Assembly (NCBI RefSeq): GCF_017104715.1
Contig: NZ_JAAGPI010000039.1
Location: forward strand, 1 to 64,000
DNA: 64,000 bases
Direction of reading: 5' to 3'
Source of the DNA: Burkholderia sp. Ac-20365
Lineage (GTDB): Bacteria; Pseudomonadota; Gammaproteobacteria; Burkholderiales; Burkholderiaceae
A model generated the notes under the pieces. It saw only the letters and a program-made list of their open reading frames with translations. It made no database searches and was not told where the DNA came from. A program made the translations under genes and the position numbers. Below are positions 16,987 through 25,399 of the stretch, piece after piece. The stretch's first letter is position 1, and each line of letters opens with the position of its first letter.

Positions 16987-18159
16987 TCAGACGACGTTCT
17001 TCTCGACGATCGGCCGGTTTTCCAGCACGCGCGCAAAGCTGAGCGACGAAAGATCGAGCGTCACATAGCGGCCGTGCAGGATGAGTTCGCTGACGCCGCG
17101 CCCCGTGGCCGGACCTTGCTGCAAGCCGTGACCGCTGAAGCCATTGGCGAAAATGCAGTTATCGACATCCGGGTGATGACCGATGATCGCGTTCTGATCC
17201 AGCACGTTGTACTCGTAGTAGCCGGACCAGCAATGCTCGACACGCAGCGCCTCGAACTGCGGCACGCGATGCGCAAGCGTCGGCCAGATCACGTCATCGA
17301 ATAGCGCGTGGTCGACTTCATCGAGCGGCAGATCGTCGGGATCGTTCTCTGGCGTTGGCGACGTGCCGCAAATGAACGACGTGCCCTCGGGACGAAAGTA
17401 AACACCCGTCGGGTCGATCAACAGCGGGCAATGTTCGAGCTTCGCCGGCGAACTGACGTTGAAGATACTGCGGCGCCGCGCGAAAACCGGCAGTTCGATA
17501 TCCGCCATCTGCGCGACCCGCCGCGCCCACGCGCCCGCCGCATTCACGACGACATCGCACGCAAAGGTCTCGCCGCGCGAAGTCGTCACATGCGTGATGC
17601 GGCGGCCTTCGCGATGCAGCGATGTCACATCGTCGGCGACATAACGCGCGCCAAGCGATTGCGCTTTCTTGCGCAGCGCCTGCACCAGCCCATAGCCGTC
17701 GAACCAGCCCTCGCCCGTCTCGCCGAATGCGCCTGCTGTCAGGTCCTCGGTGTTCAGCCACGGGAAGCGCACGCCCAGATTTGTCTTGTCGAGCAACGTG
17801 ATATCGGCGCCAAGGCTCTTTTGCAGCGCGTGATTCTCACGCAACGTCGCTTCGCCTGAAGGCGTCGCGAGAAAGAGGTAACCGCCTTCGTGCAGGTCGA
17901 TAGAAGGCTTCGCACCGTCGATCTGCAAACGCTCGCCGATCGTGCGCAGAAAGTCGATGCCGAACAGCGACATCTGAATGGAAAGCGGCGTAGAGAACTG
18001 CTGCCGGATCGACGCCGCCGACAACGCCGACGACGACCGCGCATAAGTCGGATCACGCTCGATCACGGTCACGCTGACCGTCGGGTCCGACTGACGCAAG
18101 AAATACGCGATCGAACTGCCGATCACGCCTCCACCGACAATGACGACTTTCGAACTCAC
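16987..18159 (-). CDS. FAD-dependent amino-acid oxidase/dehydrogenase (DAO fold); possible L-pipecolate oxidase
   Basis: A 390-residue flavoprotein. The N-terminal VVIVGGGVIGSSIAYFLRQS is the FAD Rossmann motif and ends in the expected acidic residue within VTVIERDP. The segment FSGHGLQQGPATGRGVSELI near the C-terminus is typical of DAO-fold enzymes. A GTG at 18159 has GGAG upstream and directly precedes SSKVVIVGGG; the frame is open to 18192. It lies 119 bp downstream of the AmaB-type dehydrogenase on the same strand. In Pseudomonas an FAD oxidase (AmaA) makes piperideine-6-carboxylate for AmaB, so the same pairing is plausible here, but sarcosine- or glycine-type substrates are not excluded. 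Confidence 0.85.
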   Translation of the reverse strand: MSSKVVIVGGGVIGSSIAYFLRQSDPTVSVTVIERDPTYARSSSALSAASIRQQFSTPLSIQMSLFGIDFLRTIGERLQIDGAKPSIDLHEGGYLFLATPSGEATLRENHALQKSLGADITLLDKTNLGVRFPWLNTEDLTAGAFGETGEGWFDGYGLVQALRKKAQSLGARYVADDVTSLHREGRRITHVTTSRGETFACDVVVNAAGAWARRVAQMADIELPVFARRRSIFNVSSPAKLEHCPLLIDPTGVYFRPEGTSFICGTSPTPENDPDDLPLDEVDHALFDDVIWPTLAHRVPQFEALRVEHCWSGYYEYNVLDQNAIIGHHPDVDNCIFANGFSGHGLQQGPATGRGVSELILHGRYVTLDLSSLSFARVLENRPIVEKNVV

Positions 18160-18278
18160 AGGCCACTCCAGACGAAGCGGGTCAGCGGGCATCGGATGCC
18201 CGCGACAGGTTAGTTGGAAACGTTATGAAGCAGTTTGATCGAGGAAAGCGCGGCGTGTGATCGCGCCGCGCCGAAGCA

Positions 18279-19778
18279 TCAACCGATGTTGAAGTCGATG
18301 CCTTGCGCCAGCGGCAGCGCCGACGAGTAGTTGACGGTGTTCGTCGCGCGGCGCATGTACGCCTTCCACGCGTCCGAGCCCGACTCGCGCCCACCGCCCG
18401 TTTCCTTCTCGCCGCCAAACGCGCCGCCGATTTCGGCGCCGCTCGGCCCGATGTTCACGTTCGCGATACCGCAATCGCTGCCCGAGTCCGACGTGAAGCG
18501 CTCGGCTTCGCGCAGGTCGGTCGTGAACACGCACGACGACAGGCCGTGATGCGCTGCGTTGTTCGCAGCGATCGCATCGTCGAAGTCCTTGTAGCGCAGC
18601 ACGTAGAGAATCGGCGCGAAGGTTTCCTTCAGCACGACGGCCGTTTGCGACGGCATTTCGACGAGCGCCGGGCGCACGTAGTAGCCGCCTTCATAACCCC
18701 TCACTTCGACACGCTCGCCGCCGAACACCTTGCCGCCTTCGGCCGCAGCCTGTTGCAGCGATTCCTGCATGCGCGCGAACGACTGCTTGTCTATCAGCGG
18801 TCCCATCAGCGTGCCCTTTTCGAGCGGATTGCCGATCGGCACCTTCGCGTAAAGCTGCTTCAGACGCTCGACTGTTTGCTCATACACGCTCTCGTGCACG
18901 AACAGCCGGCGCAGCGTCGTGCAGCGCTGACCCGCCGTGCCGACCGCCGAGAACAGGATGCCGCGCAGCGCGAGTTCCTGGTCTGCCGTCTGCGCAACGA
19001 TGCCCGCATTGTTGCCGCCGAGCTCGAGCAGCGAGCGGCCGAAGCGCTTCGCCACTTCGACGCCGACCGTGCGGCCCATTTCCGTGCTGCCCGTCGCGCT
19101 AACGATCGACGCGCGCGGGTCCGCGACCAGCTTCGCGCCGACGTCGCGCCCGCCGTTGACGACGGCCGTGAGGCCTGCGGGCGCATCGCCGAATTCCTTC
19201 AGTGCTTCGTTGAGGATCTGGTTGACGGCGAGCGCCGTCAGCGGCGTTTTCTCGGACGGCTTCCACACCACGGCATTGCCGCACACGAGCGCGAGCGCCG
19301 CATTCCACGACCACACGGCCGCCGGAAAATTGAACGCCGAGATCACCACGCAGGTGCCGAGCGGATGCCACGATTCGGCCATCCGGTGGCCCGGGCGCTC
19401 CGAAGCGATCGTCAGGCCGTACAACTGACGCGACAGGCCGACCGCGAAGTCGCAGATATCGATCATTTCCTGCACTTCGCCGAGACCTTCCTGCAGGATC
19501 TTGCCCGTCTCCAGCGTGATGATGCTGCCGAGCGCCTGCTTCTTCTCGCGCAGGCGCTGACCCAGCAGACGCACGAGTTCGCCACGGCGCGGCGCGGGCA
19601 CGTTGCGCCATTGCTCGAAGGCCTGCTTTGCGTTGGCAAGCACGGCATCGACTTCTGCCGCCGACTGGCTGGCCACACGGCCGATCAGCTCGCCCGTGAT
19701 GGGCGAATGGACGGCGATGTCGCCCGCTTGCGCTGCTTCTGCAATGCCGAGGTCGGCAAGGATGCTCGATGCGTTCAT
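18279..19778 (-). CDS. amaB: Aldehyde dehydrogenase, ALDH7 / L-piperidine-6-carboxylate dehydrogenase type
   Basis: A 499-residue NAD(P)-dependent dehydrogenase that would oxidise alpha-aminoadipate semialdehyde to aminoadipate in lysine degradation. Landmarks are SAFNFPAAVWSWNAALAL, FSEKTPLTAL-type coenzyme segment (VVWKPSEKTPLTAL), SATGSTEMGR, LELGGNNAGIV with the catalytic Glu, and GTAGQRCTTLRRLFVHE with the nucleophilic Cys. The GGNN and QRCTTLRR wording and the C-terminal ALPLAQGIDF are typical of ALDH7 rather than general ALDHs. The ATG at 19778 begins MNASSILADLG; the farther upstream open frame lacks similarity. A divergent XRE-cupin regulator is 324 bp away. Confidence 0.92.
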   Translation of the reverse strand: MNASSILADLGIAEAAQAGDIAVHSPITGELIGRVASQSAAEVDAVLANAKQAFEQWRNVPAPRRGELVRLLGQRLREKKQALGSIITLETGKILQEGLGEVQEMIDICDFAVGLSRQLYGLTIASERPGHRMAESWHPLGTCVVISAFNFPAAVWSWNAALALVCGNAVVWKPSEKTPLTALAVNQILNEALKEFGDAPAGLTAVVNGGRDVGAKLVADPRASIVSATGSTEMGRTVGVEVAKRFGRSLLELGGNNAGIVAQTADQELALRGILFSAVGTAGQRCTTLRRLFVHESVYEQTVERLKQLYAKVPIGNPLEKGTLMGPLIDKQSFARMQESLQQAAAEGGKVFGGERVEVRGYEGGYYVRPALVEMPSQTAVVLKETFAPILYVLRYKDFDDAIAANNAAHHGLSSCVFTTDLREAERFTSDSGSDCGIANVNIGPSGAEIGGAFGGEKETGGGRESGSDAWKAYMRRATNTVNYSSALPLAQGIDFNIG

Positions 19779-19863
19779 CTGGATTCCCTTGATTTCCGAT
19801 ACGAAACAAAAGTAAGTTCGGAAACTATACACGCCGTGATTTATGGCGACAAGCGGCGCTGCG

Positions 19864-19922
19864 TCATGAATTTGCATGATCTGACCGTACGCTAAAAACA
19901 GGGAAAAATGAGGGTTTTCCCT
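19864..19922. promoter_or_regulatory. Divergent control region with inverted repeats (amaB / XRE-cupin regulator)
   Basis: The 324-bp gap 19779-20102 separates two divergent starts. It contains TCATG-N6-CATGA (19864-19879) and AGGGAAAA-N7-TTTTCCCT (19900-19922), both perfect inverted repeats and good operator candidates for the adjacent regulator. Which promoter each serves is not determined. Confidence 0.45.
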
Positions 19923-20102
19923 TGATTTTGCACGCAATGCTTCTCAGCGCGACGCATCATCATGCACACTTCGCGAGTGCGTTTCAGATCGGAAATCTGT
20001 CGACAGGCACCGTGCCCACGGCGGTTGGCGCGGCTGACCTTGAATCGGCGAATGTTATGATCGGAAACACTTGAAAGCATCACCGCTTTGTCGTTCACGC
20101 CC

Positions 20103-20723
20103 ATGGATACCTCGCTTACCAAGTCGAACGAAAACTCGACGTCGGACCTCGGCCGGCGCGTGCGCGCTGCGCGGCTCGCTCACGACCTGACGCTGGAGAC
20201 GGCCAGCCGCCTGTGCGGCGTGTCGCGCTCGACGCTATCGAAGGTCGAAAACGGCTTGATGTCGCCTACCTTCGACGTGCTGCAGAAGATCGTCGTGGGT
20301 TTGAAGATCGATCTGGGCGAACTGTTCGGTTCGACGCCGAAGGTCAACGCGAGCGGCCGGCGCGCGCTCACGCGCAAGGACGCGGGGCAGCGTCATGCGT
20401 ATCGCGGTTATCAGATGGAACTGCTGGCGACGGATCTTGCGCATAAGGCAATGCTGCCGTTTCGTATCCGGATCACCGCGCATACGCTCGATGCGTTCGA
20501 TGATTGGGGTCGCCATGAAGGCGAAGAGTTTCTGTATGTGATCAGCGGTAGTGTGTGTCTGTATTCCGAGTTGTATGCGCCGACGCATCTGAATGCCGGG
20601 GATAGTCTTTACTTCGATAGCCGGACTGGGCATGCCGCTGTTTCTACTAGCGAGGAAGATGCAGAAGTCTTGTGGATGGCGACTAGCGCTGATTTGGGCA
20701 GCAAGGGTGCTGCTGGGAAGTAG
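20103..20723 (+). CDS. XRE-family transcriptional regulator with C-terminal cupin domain
   Basis: A 206-residue regulator. Residues ~16-75 form an HTH_3 domain (GRRVRAARLAHDLTLETASR ... VSRSTLSKVENGLMSP), and residues ~120-195 a cupin barrel (HEGEEFLYVISGSVCLYSEL ... LNAGDSLYFDSRTGHA) that probably binds a small ligand. This architecture is that of PuuR/SutR-type regulators of amine and amino-acid catabolism. It is divergent from amaB and likely controls it. A TTG 15 bp upstream is an alternative start. The stop lies 57 bp before a palindromic repeat element. Confidence 0.9.
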   Translation: MDTSLTKSNENSTSDLGRRVRAARLAHDLTLETASRLCGVSRSTLSKVENGLMSPTFDVLQKIVVGLKIDLGELFGSTPKVNASGRRALTRKDAGQRHAYRGYQMELLATDLAHKAMLPFRIRITAHTLDAFDDWGRHEGEEFLYVISGSVCLYSELYAPTHLNAGDSLYFDSRTGHAAVSTSEEDAEVLWMATSADLGSKGAAGK

Positions 20724-20780
20724 TGGTTGTTTTTGCCTTTGGGCGGGGCCTGTGTTTGGTTTTGGTTTTGGTTTTCCTGT

Positions 20781-21436
20781 CGCTGGCATCCGCGATTTGC
20801 CTTCGTGCTTCACGCGTTGCCCCTGTGCGGGGCGGCACTTACTTTCTTTGCCGCCGCAAAGAAAGTAAGCAAAGAAAGCGGGCTAACACCGCCCGTTCTT
20901 GACCTCCGCCTGAGGGCCCCCAACGGGTCCTCCGCTTCAAACGGCGTTCTGCCCACTCAATGCCCGTTGCCAGCGCTTCGAACCGGCGCCTCACCCGCTT
21001 CAATCACCCGTAGCGCAACCAGCGGCAGCGAATGGTTAATGCCGCCCAGGTGGCAAACTGTGTGTAGGTCGTAGTACTCCATACCTCAGCGCTCTTACGA
21101 CACCGATCGTGCTTTTTAATCCGGAGTGAAGCGCATCCGCCGCGATAGCCGACACACAGTTTGCCGCTATAGAACGTGGGCAATCTGATCGCGCTCGCCG
21201 AGACGCGGGAGTGTAAAGCGGGTGATGAGCCAATTCGAAGCGTTGGCAGCGGGCATCAAGAAGAGCGCTGGCGGGGACAGGACGGGGCCGTTGGGGGCCC
21301 GTGGGCAAGAAGAAGAATTGGCGGTGTTCAGCGGCTTTCTTTTGCCTACTTTTCTTTGCCGCGGCAAAGAAAAGTAGGTGCCGCCCCGCACAGGGGCGAC
21401 GCTTGAGGCAGGCAAAACAAATCGCGGATGCCAGCG
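20781..21436. repeat. Dispersed double-armed palindromic element, copy B
   Basis: Same structure and orientation as the copy at 5143: terminal CGCTGGCATCCGCG and CGCGGATGCCAGCG, both arm hairpins, and the central pair with GTGGCAAACTGTGTGTAGGT and its partner CACACAGTTTGCC. It occupies most of the 769-bp gap between two convergent genes, the XRE-cupin regulator and HPPD. Within arms the spelling differs from copy A at scattered places, yet the two halves keep pairing. Confidence 0.88.
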
Positions 21437-21489
21437 CAGAAGCAAAGGCAAAAACAAAAGCAAAAACAAAAACAAAAGCAAAAACCAAA
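21437..21489. repeat. A-rich low-complexity tract (CAAAA-type repeats)
   Basis: Directly after copy B the plus strand runs through repeated CAAAAA/GCAAAA words up to the stop codon of HPPD. On the minus strand this is a T-rich stretch lying just after the HPPD stop codon. A mirror-image T-rich tract precedes copy C at 49633. Confidence 0.8.
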
Positions 21490-21492
21490 AAC

Positions 21493-22617
21493 TCACCCCG
21501 CCCGCGCCTGCGCAAGCGCCCCAAGATTCCCCTCACCAAACCCATGGTGCCCCTTCCTCTGCACGATCTCGAAGAAGATATCCCCTTCACGCCGCCGCAC
21601 GAAAGTCTGAAAGAACAGCAGCGGCACACCATCGGCACCAATCTCGCCATCAACAAGAATCCGCCCGCGCCGCAGGCGCTCGATATCAAGCCCATGCCCC
21701 GGCAACCGAGCATCGATCTGATCGTAATAAGCAGGCGGCGGCTCGACCAGTTCAATCCCATTGGCTAGCAACTGCTCGACACAAGCAAAAATATCATCGG
21801 TAGCAAGCGCAATATGCTGCACACCTTCGCCCGGATGATCGGGCAGATATTCATGCATCAGGCTGGTACGCCGCGTACCTTCCTCATACAACGGAATACG
21901 GATCGCGCCACACGGCGACACCATCACCCGCGATTCCGCCGATACATGCCAGTTCGCATGCAACTCGTGAATCTCGCGGAAATTCAGCAGCTCGCGATAG
22001 AAGTCGATCCATTCCTGCATGCGCCCCGCGCCGACCGTTTGCGTCAGATGATCGACGGCGATAAGACCCGTGCCGGCATGACTCAAATCGGCCTGCGCCG
22101 TGCTCGGTTCGATGGGACGAAAGTCGATATCGAAGATCGAGATGTCGCCAAGGCCGCCCTTCTGGCCGCCACGTCCGCGCCAGCGGTCGACGAAATAGAT
22201 GTGCGAATCGCCAATGCCCTGAATCGCGGGAATCGTCAGTTCGCCCGTGCCGATACGCTCGCCTTCGAACGACCACGCGCCAAGTTCAGTCGCGCGATCA
22301 TAAGCACGCTGCGCATCGGCGACGCGAATGCCGATCGCGCAGATGCCCACGCCATATTCTTCCGCGTATCGTTCGGCGAACGAATCCGGCTCGGCGTTGA
22401 GCAGGAAATTCATGTCAGCCTGGCGGAATAGCGTCACGTCCTTGCTGATGTGGCGCGCAATCGGCTTGAAGCCGAGCTTCACGAAGGTATCGGCGAGCAC
22501 CTGCGGATGGCGCGCGGCAAACTCGACAAATTCGATGCCGGCTGTGCCGAGCGGATTGTGCTCCGGGTCCGCGACGGCCTTGAGCGCGTCGGCAGGGGTC
22601 GGCAGGTCGCTGGGCAT
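21493..22617 (-). CDS. hpd: 4-hydroxyphenylpyruvate dioxygenase family protein
   Basis: A 374-residue two-domain VOC dioxygenase converting 4-hydroxyphenylpyruvate to homogentisate in tyrosine breakdown. The iron ligands are visible in the C-terminal half: H in AVDHLTQTV, H in VQHIALATDD and E in FFEIVQRKG; the C-terminal HGFGEGNLGAL is the usual closing helix. Of three in-frame ATGs, the one at 22617 has GGAG 6 bases upstream, itself inside the preceding codons. It lies next to pcaQ-pcaHG instead of hmgA or other tyrosine genes. In some pseudomonads an HPPD domain is fused to dehydroshikimate dehydratase; no such fusion here. Confidence 0.9.
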   Translation of the reverse strand: MPSDLPTPADALKAVADPEHNPLGTAGIEFVEFAARHPQVLADTFVKLGFKPIARHISKDVTLFRQADMNFLLNAEPDSFAERYAEEYGVGICAIGIRVADAQRAYDRATELGAWSFEGERIGTGELTIPAIQGIGDSHIYFVDRWRGRGGQKGGLGDISIFDIDFRPIEPSTAQADLSHAGTGLIAVDHLTQTVGAGRMQEWIDFYRELLNFREIHELHANWHVSAESRVMVSPCGAIRIPLYEEGTRRTSLMHEYLPDHPGEGVQHIALATDDIFACVEQLLANGIELVEPPPAYYDQIDARLPGHGLDIERLRRGRILVDGEIGADGVPLLFFQTFVRRREGDIFFEIVQRKGHHGFGEGNLGALAQARAG

Positions 22618-22734
22618 GTGCATCTCCATGAATCGGGCTGGTTCAACTCGGCTGGCGTCCGGATCGCGGCGCCGCGCCCCGTGTTTTACACCGCACCACA
22701 CCTCTCTTGCAACCTTGATTTTGTACCAACCGGT

Positions 22735-23814
22735 TCAAACAGGGCTCTTCCGGCGTGGACTGGCTGACGCTTTGCGGCCGCGAGGCTTCGTATCGGCGCC
22801 TGCACCGCTGCCGCCAGCACGCTTCGCGCGGCTTTTCGCCGTCGCGCCACTCTCGCCGGCGTCCCCGCGCGCCTGCATGTCACGCGCAAGCCGCTCGCGC
22901 GCCACCTTGCGCACGGCCTCGATCAAGGCGCGGCCAACGGGTGTCGGTTGCGTGTCCGAGCGCAGGATCAACCCCACCGGCTCTTCCGTGCCCGCTACGG
23001 GCAACGGTAACGGAACCAGCAAACCATGCGCCAGTTCGTATTCGATCGCGCTGCGCGGCACGAACCAGACGGCATCGTTTTCCAGCGCGAGCGCGCGCCC
23101 CACCGACACCGACAGCACCTCGACAAACGACGACAACGGCGGCACCGCCCACGCGCGCAACAGGCTCTCCGCCGACTGCCGTATCAGCGTGCCATACGGC
23201 GGCACGACAACGGGAAACTCCAGCAGCCGAGTCGCCGACGACAACGCGCCCGACGCCAGCGCATGCCCCGCGCACACGACGGCGATCAGCGGCTCGCTAT
23301 ACAACTGTTCGAACGTCAGTCCCACCATCCGCTCGGGATCGGCCAGCCGGCCGACGGCGAACTCGATCGCGCCCGCTTTCAGCTGCTCCAGCAGTTCGGT
23401 ATTCGAACCCGTCTTGAACCGGACGATCGCATTCGGCCATTGCTCGCTGAACAGGCGCATCACGGGCGGCACGAGCGACGTGGCGACGGTCGGCAGCACG
23501 CCGATATCGAGCGTCGCGGACGCCTCGCCCTCTGCGCGCGCGAGCAGATCGACGCCCTGCCGCAGCGCGCTCACGCAGGCGCTCGCATGCGGCATGAAAA
23601 GCTGCCCTTCGCGCGTGGTCACCGCGCCATGCCGGCCGCGCTCGAACAGGCGCACGCCGAGTATTTCCTCCAGCTCGGCCACCGTTTTCGACACGGCTGG
23701 CTGCGTGATCGACAGGCTCTCCGCCGCCTTCTGCACGCCGCCGAACTGCGCGACGGCCAGAAAGCACTGCAGATGCCGGAATTTGACGCGACTGTCCGCG
23801 AGGCTGCGTTGCAT
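22735..23814 (-). CDS. pcaQ: LysR-type regulator PcaQ
   Basis: A 359-residue LysR regulator divergent from pcaHG, the layout known for PcaQ, which activates protocatechuate genes. The HTH (residues ~14-35: CFLAVAQFGGVQKAAESLSI, then TQPAVSKTVAELE) starts after an N-terminal HLQ, and the effector domain holds LIAVVCAGHALA. The C-terminal ~45 residues are Lys/Arg/Ser-rich and longer than in typical LysR proteins (about 300-310 aa). The start codon lies inside a palindrome (ATAACGGATCGTTAT), suggesting autoregulation. HPPD follows on the same strand after 117 bp. Confidence 0.9.
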   Translation of the reverse strand: MQRSLADSRVKFRHLQCFLAVAQFGGVQKAAESLSITQPAVSKTVAELEEILGVRLFERGRHGAVTTREGQLFMPHASACVSALRQGVDLLARAEGEASATLDIGVLPTVATSLVPPVMRLFSEQWPNAIVRFKTGSNTELLEQLKAGAIEFAVGRLADPERMVGLTFEQLYSEPLIAVVCAGHALASGALSSATRLLEFPVVVPPYGTLIRQSAESLLRAWAVPPLSSFVEVLSVSVGRALALENDAVWFVPRSAIEYELAHGLLVPLPLPVAGTEEPVGLILRSDTQPTPVGRALIEAVRKVARERLARDMQARGDAGESGATAKSRAKRAGGSGAGADTKPRGRKASASPRRKSPV

Positions 23815-23827
23815 AACGGATCGTTAT
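23813..23827. promoter_or_regulatory. Palindromic operator at the pcaQ start
   Basis: ATAACG-GAT-CGTTAT is a perfect inverted repeat that overlaps the pcaQ start codon and lies 97 bp before pcaH. The adjacent GCATAAC at 23854 may be a weaker half-site. PcaQ sites in rhizobia have ATAAC-type half-sites, so this is a likely binding site. Confidence 0.6.
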
Positions 23828-23923
23828 ACGAGATGGGAAAAAACGTCATTTTGCATAACTTCTTGGCTTCTATAAAGTCACGTCATCCACTATCCAAAAT
23901 CGAATCCCCCAAGGAGACATCTG

Positions 23924-24628
23924 ATGGACGATTCCATTCTGAGTCCGCGCGACTTCCCCTCGCATCCCGCCTATGTCCATTCGCCGTACGGTTCGTCCGT
24001 CAAGCGTGGCCCGACGCGTCCGCTGATTCCGCTGAAGGAACGCCTGCGCGACCAGCGCGTGCCCGTCTACGGCGCGGAAGACCTCGGCGCGCTCGATAAC
24101 GACCTGACGCGCAATGCCGTGAAAAACGGCGAGCCGCTCGGCGAACGCATCATCGTCACGGGCCGCGTGCTCGACGAAGGCGGCCGCCCGGTGCGCAACA
24201 CGCTCGTCGAAGTGTGGCAGGCGAACGCCGCCGGCCGCTACGTGCACAAGAACGACCAGCACGACGCACCGCTCGATCCGAACTTCCTCGGCGCGGGCCG
24301 CTGCCTGACCGACAACGAGGGCCGCTATCGCTTCATGACGATCAAGCCGGGCGCGTATCCGTGGGGCAATCACCCGAACGCATGGCGCCCGAACCACATC
24401 CACTTCTCGCTGTTCGGCGACTATTTCGGCTCGCGTCTGGTCACGCAGATGTACTTCCCCGGCGATCCGCTGCTCCAGTACGACCCGATCTTCCAGGGCA
24501 CGCCGGAAGGCGCCCGCGACCGCCTGATCTCGCGCTTTACGCTCGACGTGACGCAAGAAAACTACGCGCTCGGCTATGAGTTCGACATCGTGCTGCGCGG
24601 CCCGAACGAAACCCCGATGGAGCGCTGA
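23924..24628 (+). CDS. pcaH: Protocatechuate 3,4-dioxygenase beta subunit
   Basis: A 234-residue intradiol dioxygenase subunit that opens protocatechuate to 3-carboxy-cis,cis-muconate. The Fe(III) site residues are seen as Tyr in NAAGRYVHKNDQHDAPLD, Tyr in GAYPWGNH and the His pair in RPNHIHFSLFG. The N-terminal extension (HPAYVHSPYGSSVKR ... RPLIPLKERL) is characteristic of the beta subunit. GGAG precedes the ATG, and pcaG starts two bases after its stop, so the two are co-translated. Divergent PcaQ controls it. Confidence 0.96.
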   Translation: MDDSILSPRDFPSHPAYVHSPYGSSVKRGPTRPLIPLKERLRDQRVPVYGAEDLGALDNDLTRNAVKNGEPLGERIIVTGRVLDEGGRPVRNTLVEVWQANAAGRYVHKNDQHDAPLDPNFLGAGRCLTDNEGRYRFMTIKPGAYPWGNHPNAWRPNHIHFSLFGDYFGSRLVTQMYFPGDPLLQYDPIFQGTPEGARDRLISRFTLDVTQENYALGYEFDIVLRGPNETPMER

Positions 24629-24630
24629 TC

Positions 24631-25221
24631 ATGACGACGCTTAAGCAAACCCCTTCGCAGACGGTCGGACCGTACTTCGCCTACGGCCTGTGCCCCGAGC
24701 AGTACAACTTCGACCTGAAGAGTCTTTTCACAAACGTCATCGCGGACCGTGAGGCAGCGGGCGAGCACATCACGCTGATCGGCCAGGTGTTCGACGGCGA
24801 CGGTGCAGTGATCGGCGACGCGATGATCGAAGTGCAGCAGGTGGACAGCGAAGGCCGCTATCCGCAATCGCGTGAAGAAGTGGCGAAGACAGGCTTTCGC
24901 GGTTTTGCGCGCTTCGGCACGGGCACGGATCCGCAGAAGCGCTTCATCATCGAAACGGTGAAGCCGGGCCGTGCATCGCCCGATGAAGCGCCGCATCTGA
25001 ACGTGATCGTGACGATGCGCGGCATGCTGCTGCATACGTTCACGCGCGTCTATTTCGACGACGAATCAGCGGCGAACGACAAAGACCCCGTGCTGGCAAG
25101 CGTGCCCGCCGAACGCCGTGCGACGCTGGTGGCAAAGCGTGAATCGCAAGGCGGCAAGGCTGTGTACCGCTTCGACATCCGCATGCAAGGTCCGAACGAA
25201 ACGGTGTTCTTCGACCTGTGA
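24631..25221 (+). CDS. pcaG: Protocatechuate 3,4-dioxygenase alpha subunit
   Basis: A 196-residue alpha subunit partner of PcaH. It begins with KQTPSQTVGPYFAYGL, the standard alpha N-terminus, and includes RASPDEAPHLNVIVTMRGML where the beta-subunit His ligands are replaced (HLNVIV), as expected because the alpha subunit does not hold iron. A terminator lies about 125 bp downstream. No pcaB, pcaC or pcaD follows, so the rest of the beta-ketoadipate pathway is elsewhere. Confidence 0.96.
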   Translation: MTTLKQTPSQTVGPYFAYGLCPEQYNFDLKSLFTNVIADREAAGEHITLIGQVFDGDGAVIGDAMIEVQQVDSEGRYPQSREEVAKTGFRGFARFGTGTDPQKRFIIETVKPGRASPDEAPHLNVIVTMRGMLLHTFTRVYFDDESAANDKDPVLASVPAERRATLVAKRESQGGKAVYRFDIRMQGPNETVFFDL

Positions 25222-25344
25222 TGGGATGCGCGGCGAGAGAATCCTGCATGTATTCCATGCAAGATTCATCGCCCGTTCACAAATGAACGTTAGGATGCGT
25301 TGCGCGAGTCAAATCGCGCAACGAAACTCCGAGCAGTTTTAGAG

Positions 25345-25369
25345 GCCCGCTTCGACGCGGGCTTTTTTT
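25345..25369 (+). terminator. Intrinsic terminator after pcaHG
   Basis: GCCCGC-TTCGAC-GCGGGC followed by seven T. Confidence 0.85.
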
Positions 25370-25399
25370 CGTCTTCGTGTTGCCCGCGCGGCCTTCTGA

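Noticed and set aside
18303..19895. A 530-codon plus-strand frame opposite amaB, and a similar 534-codon frame at 1779-3383 opposite ggt
   Set aside because: Both are shadows of well-supported enzymes with complete active-site motifs.
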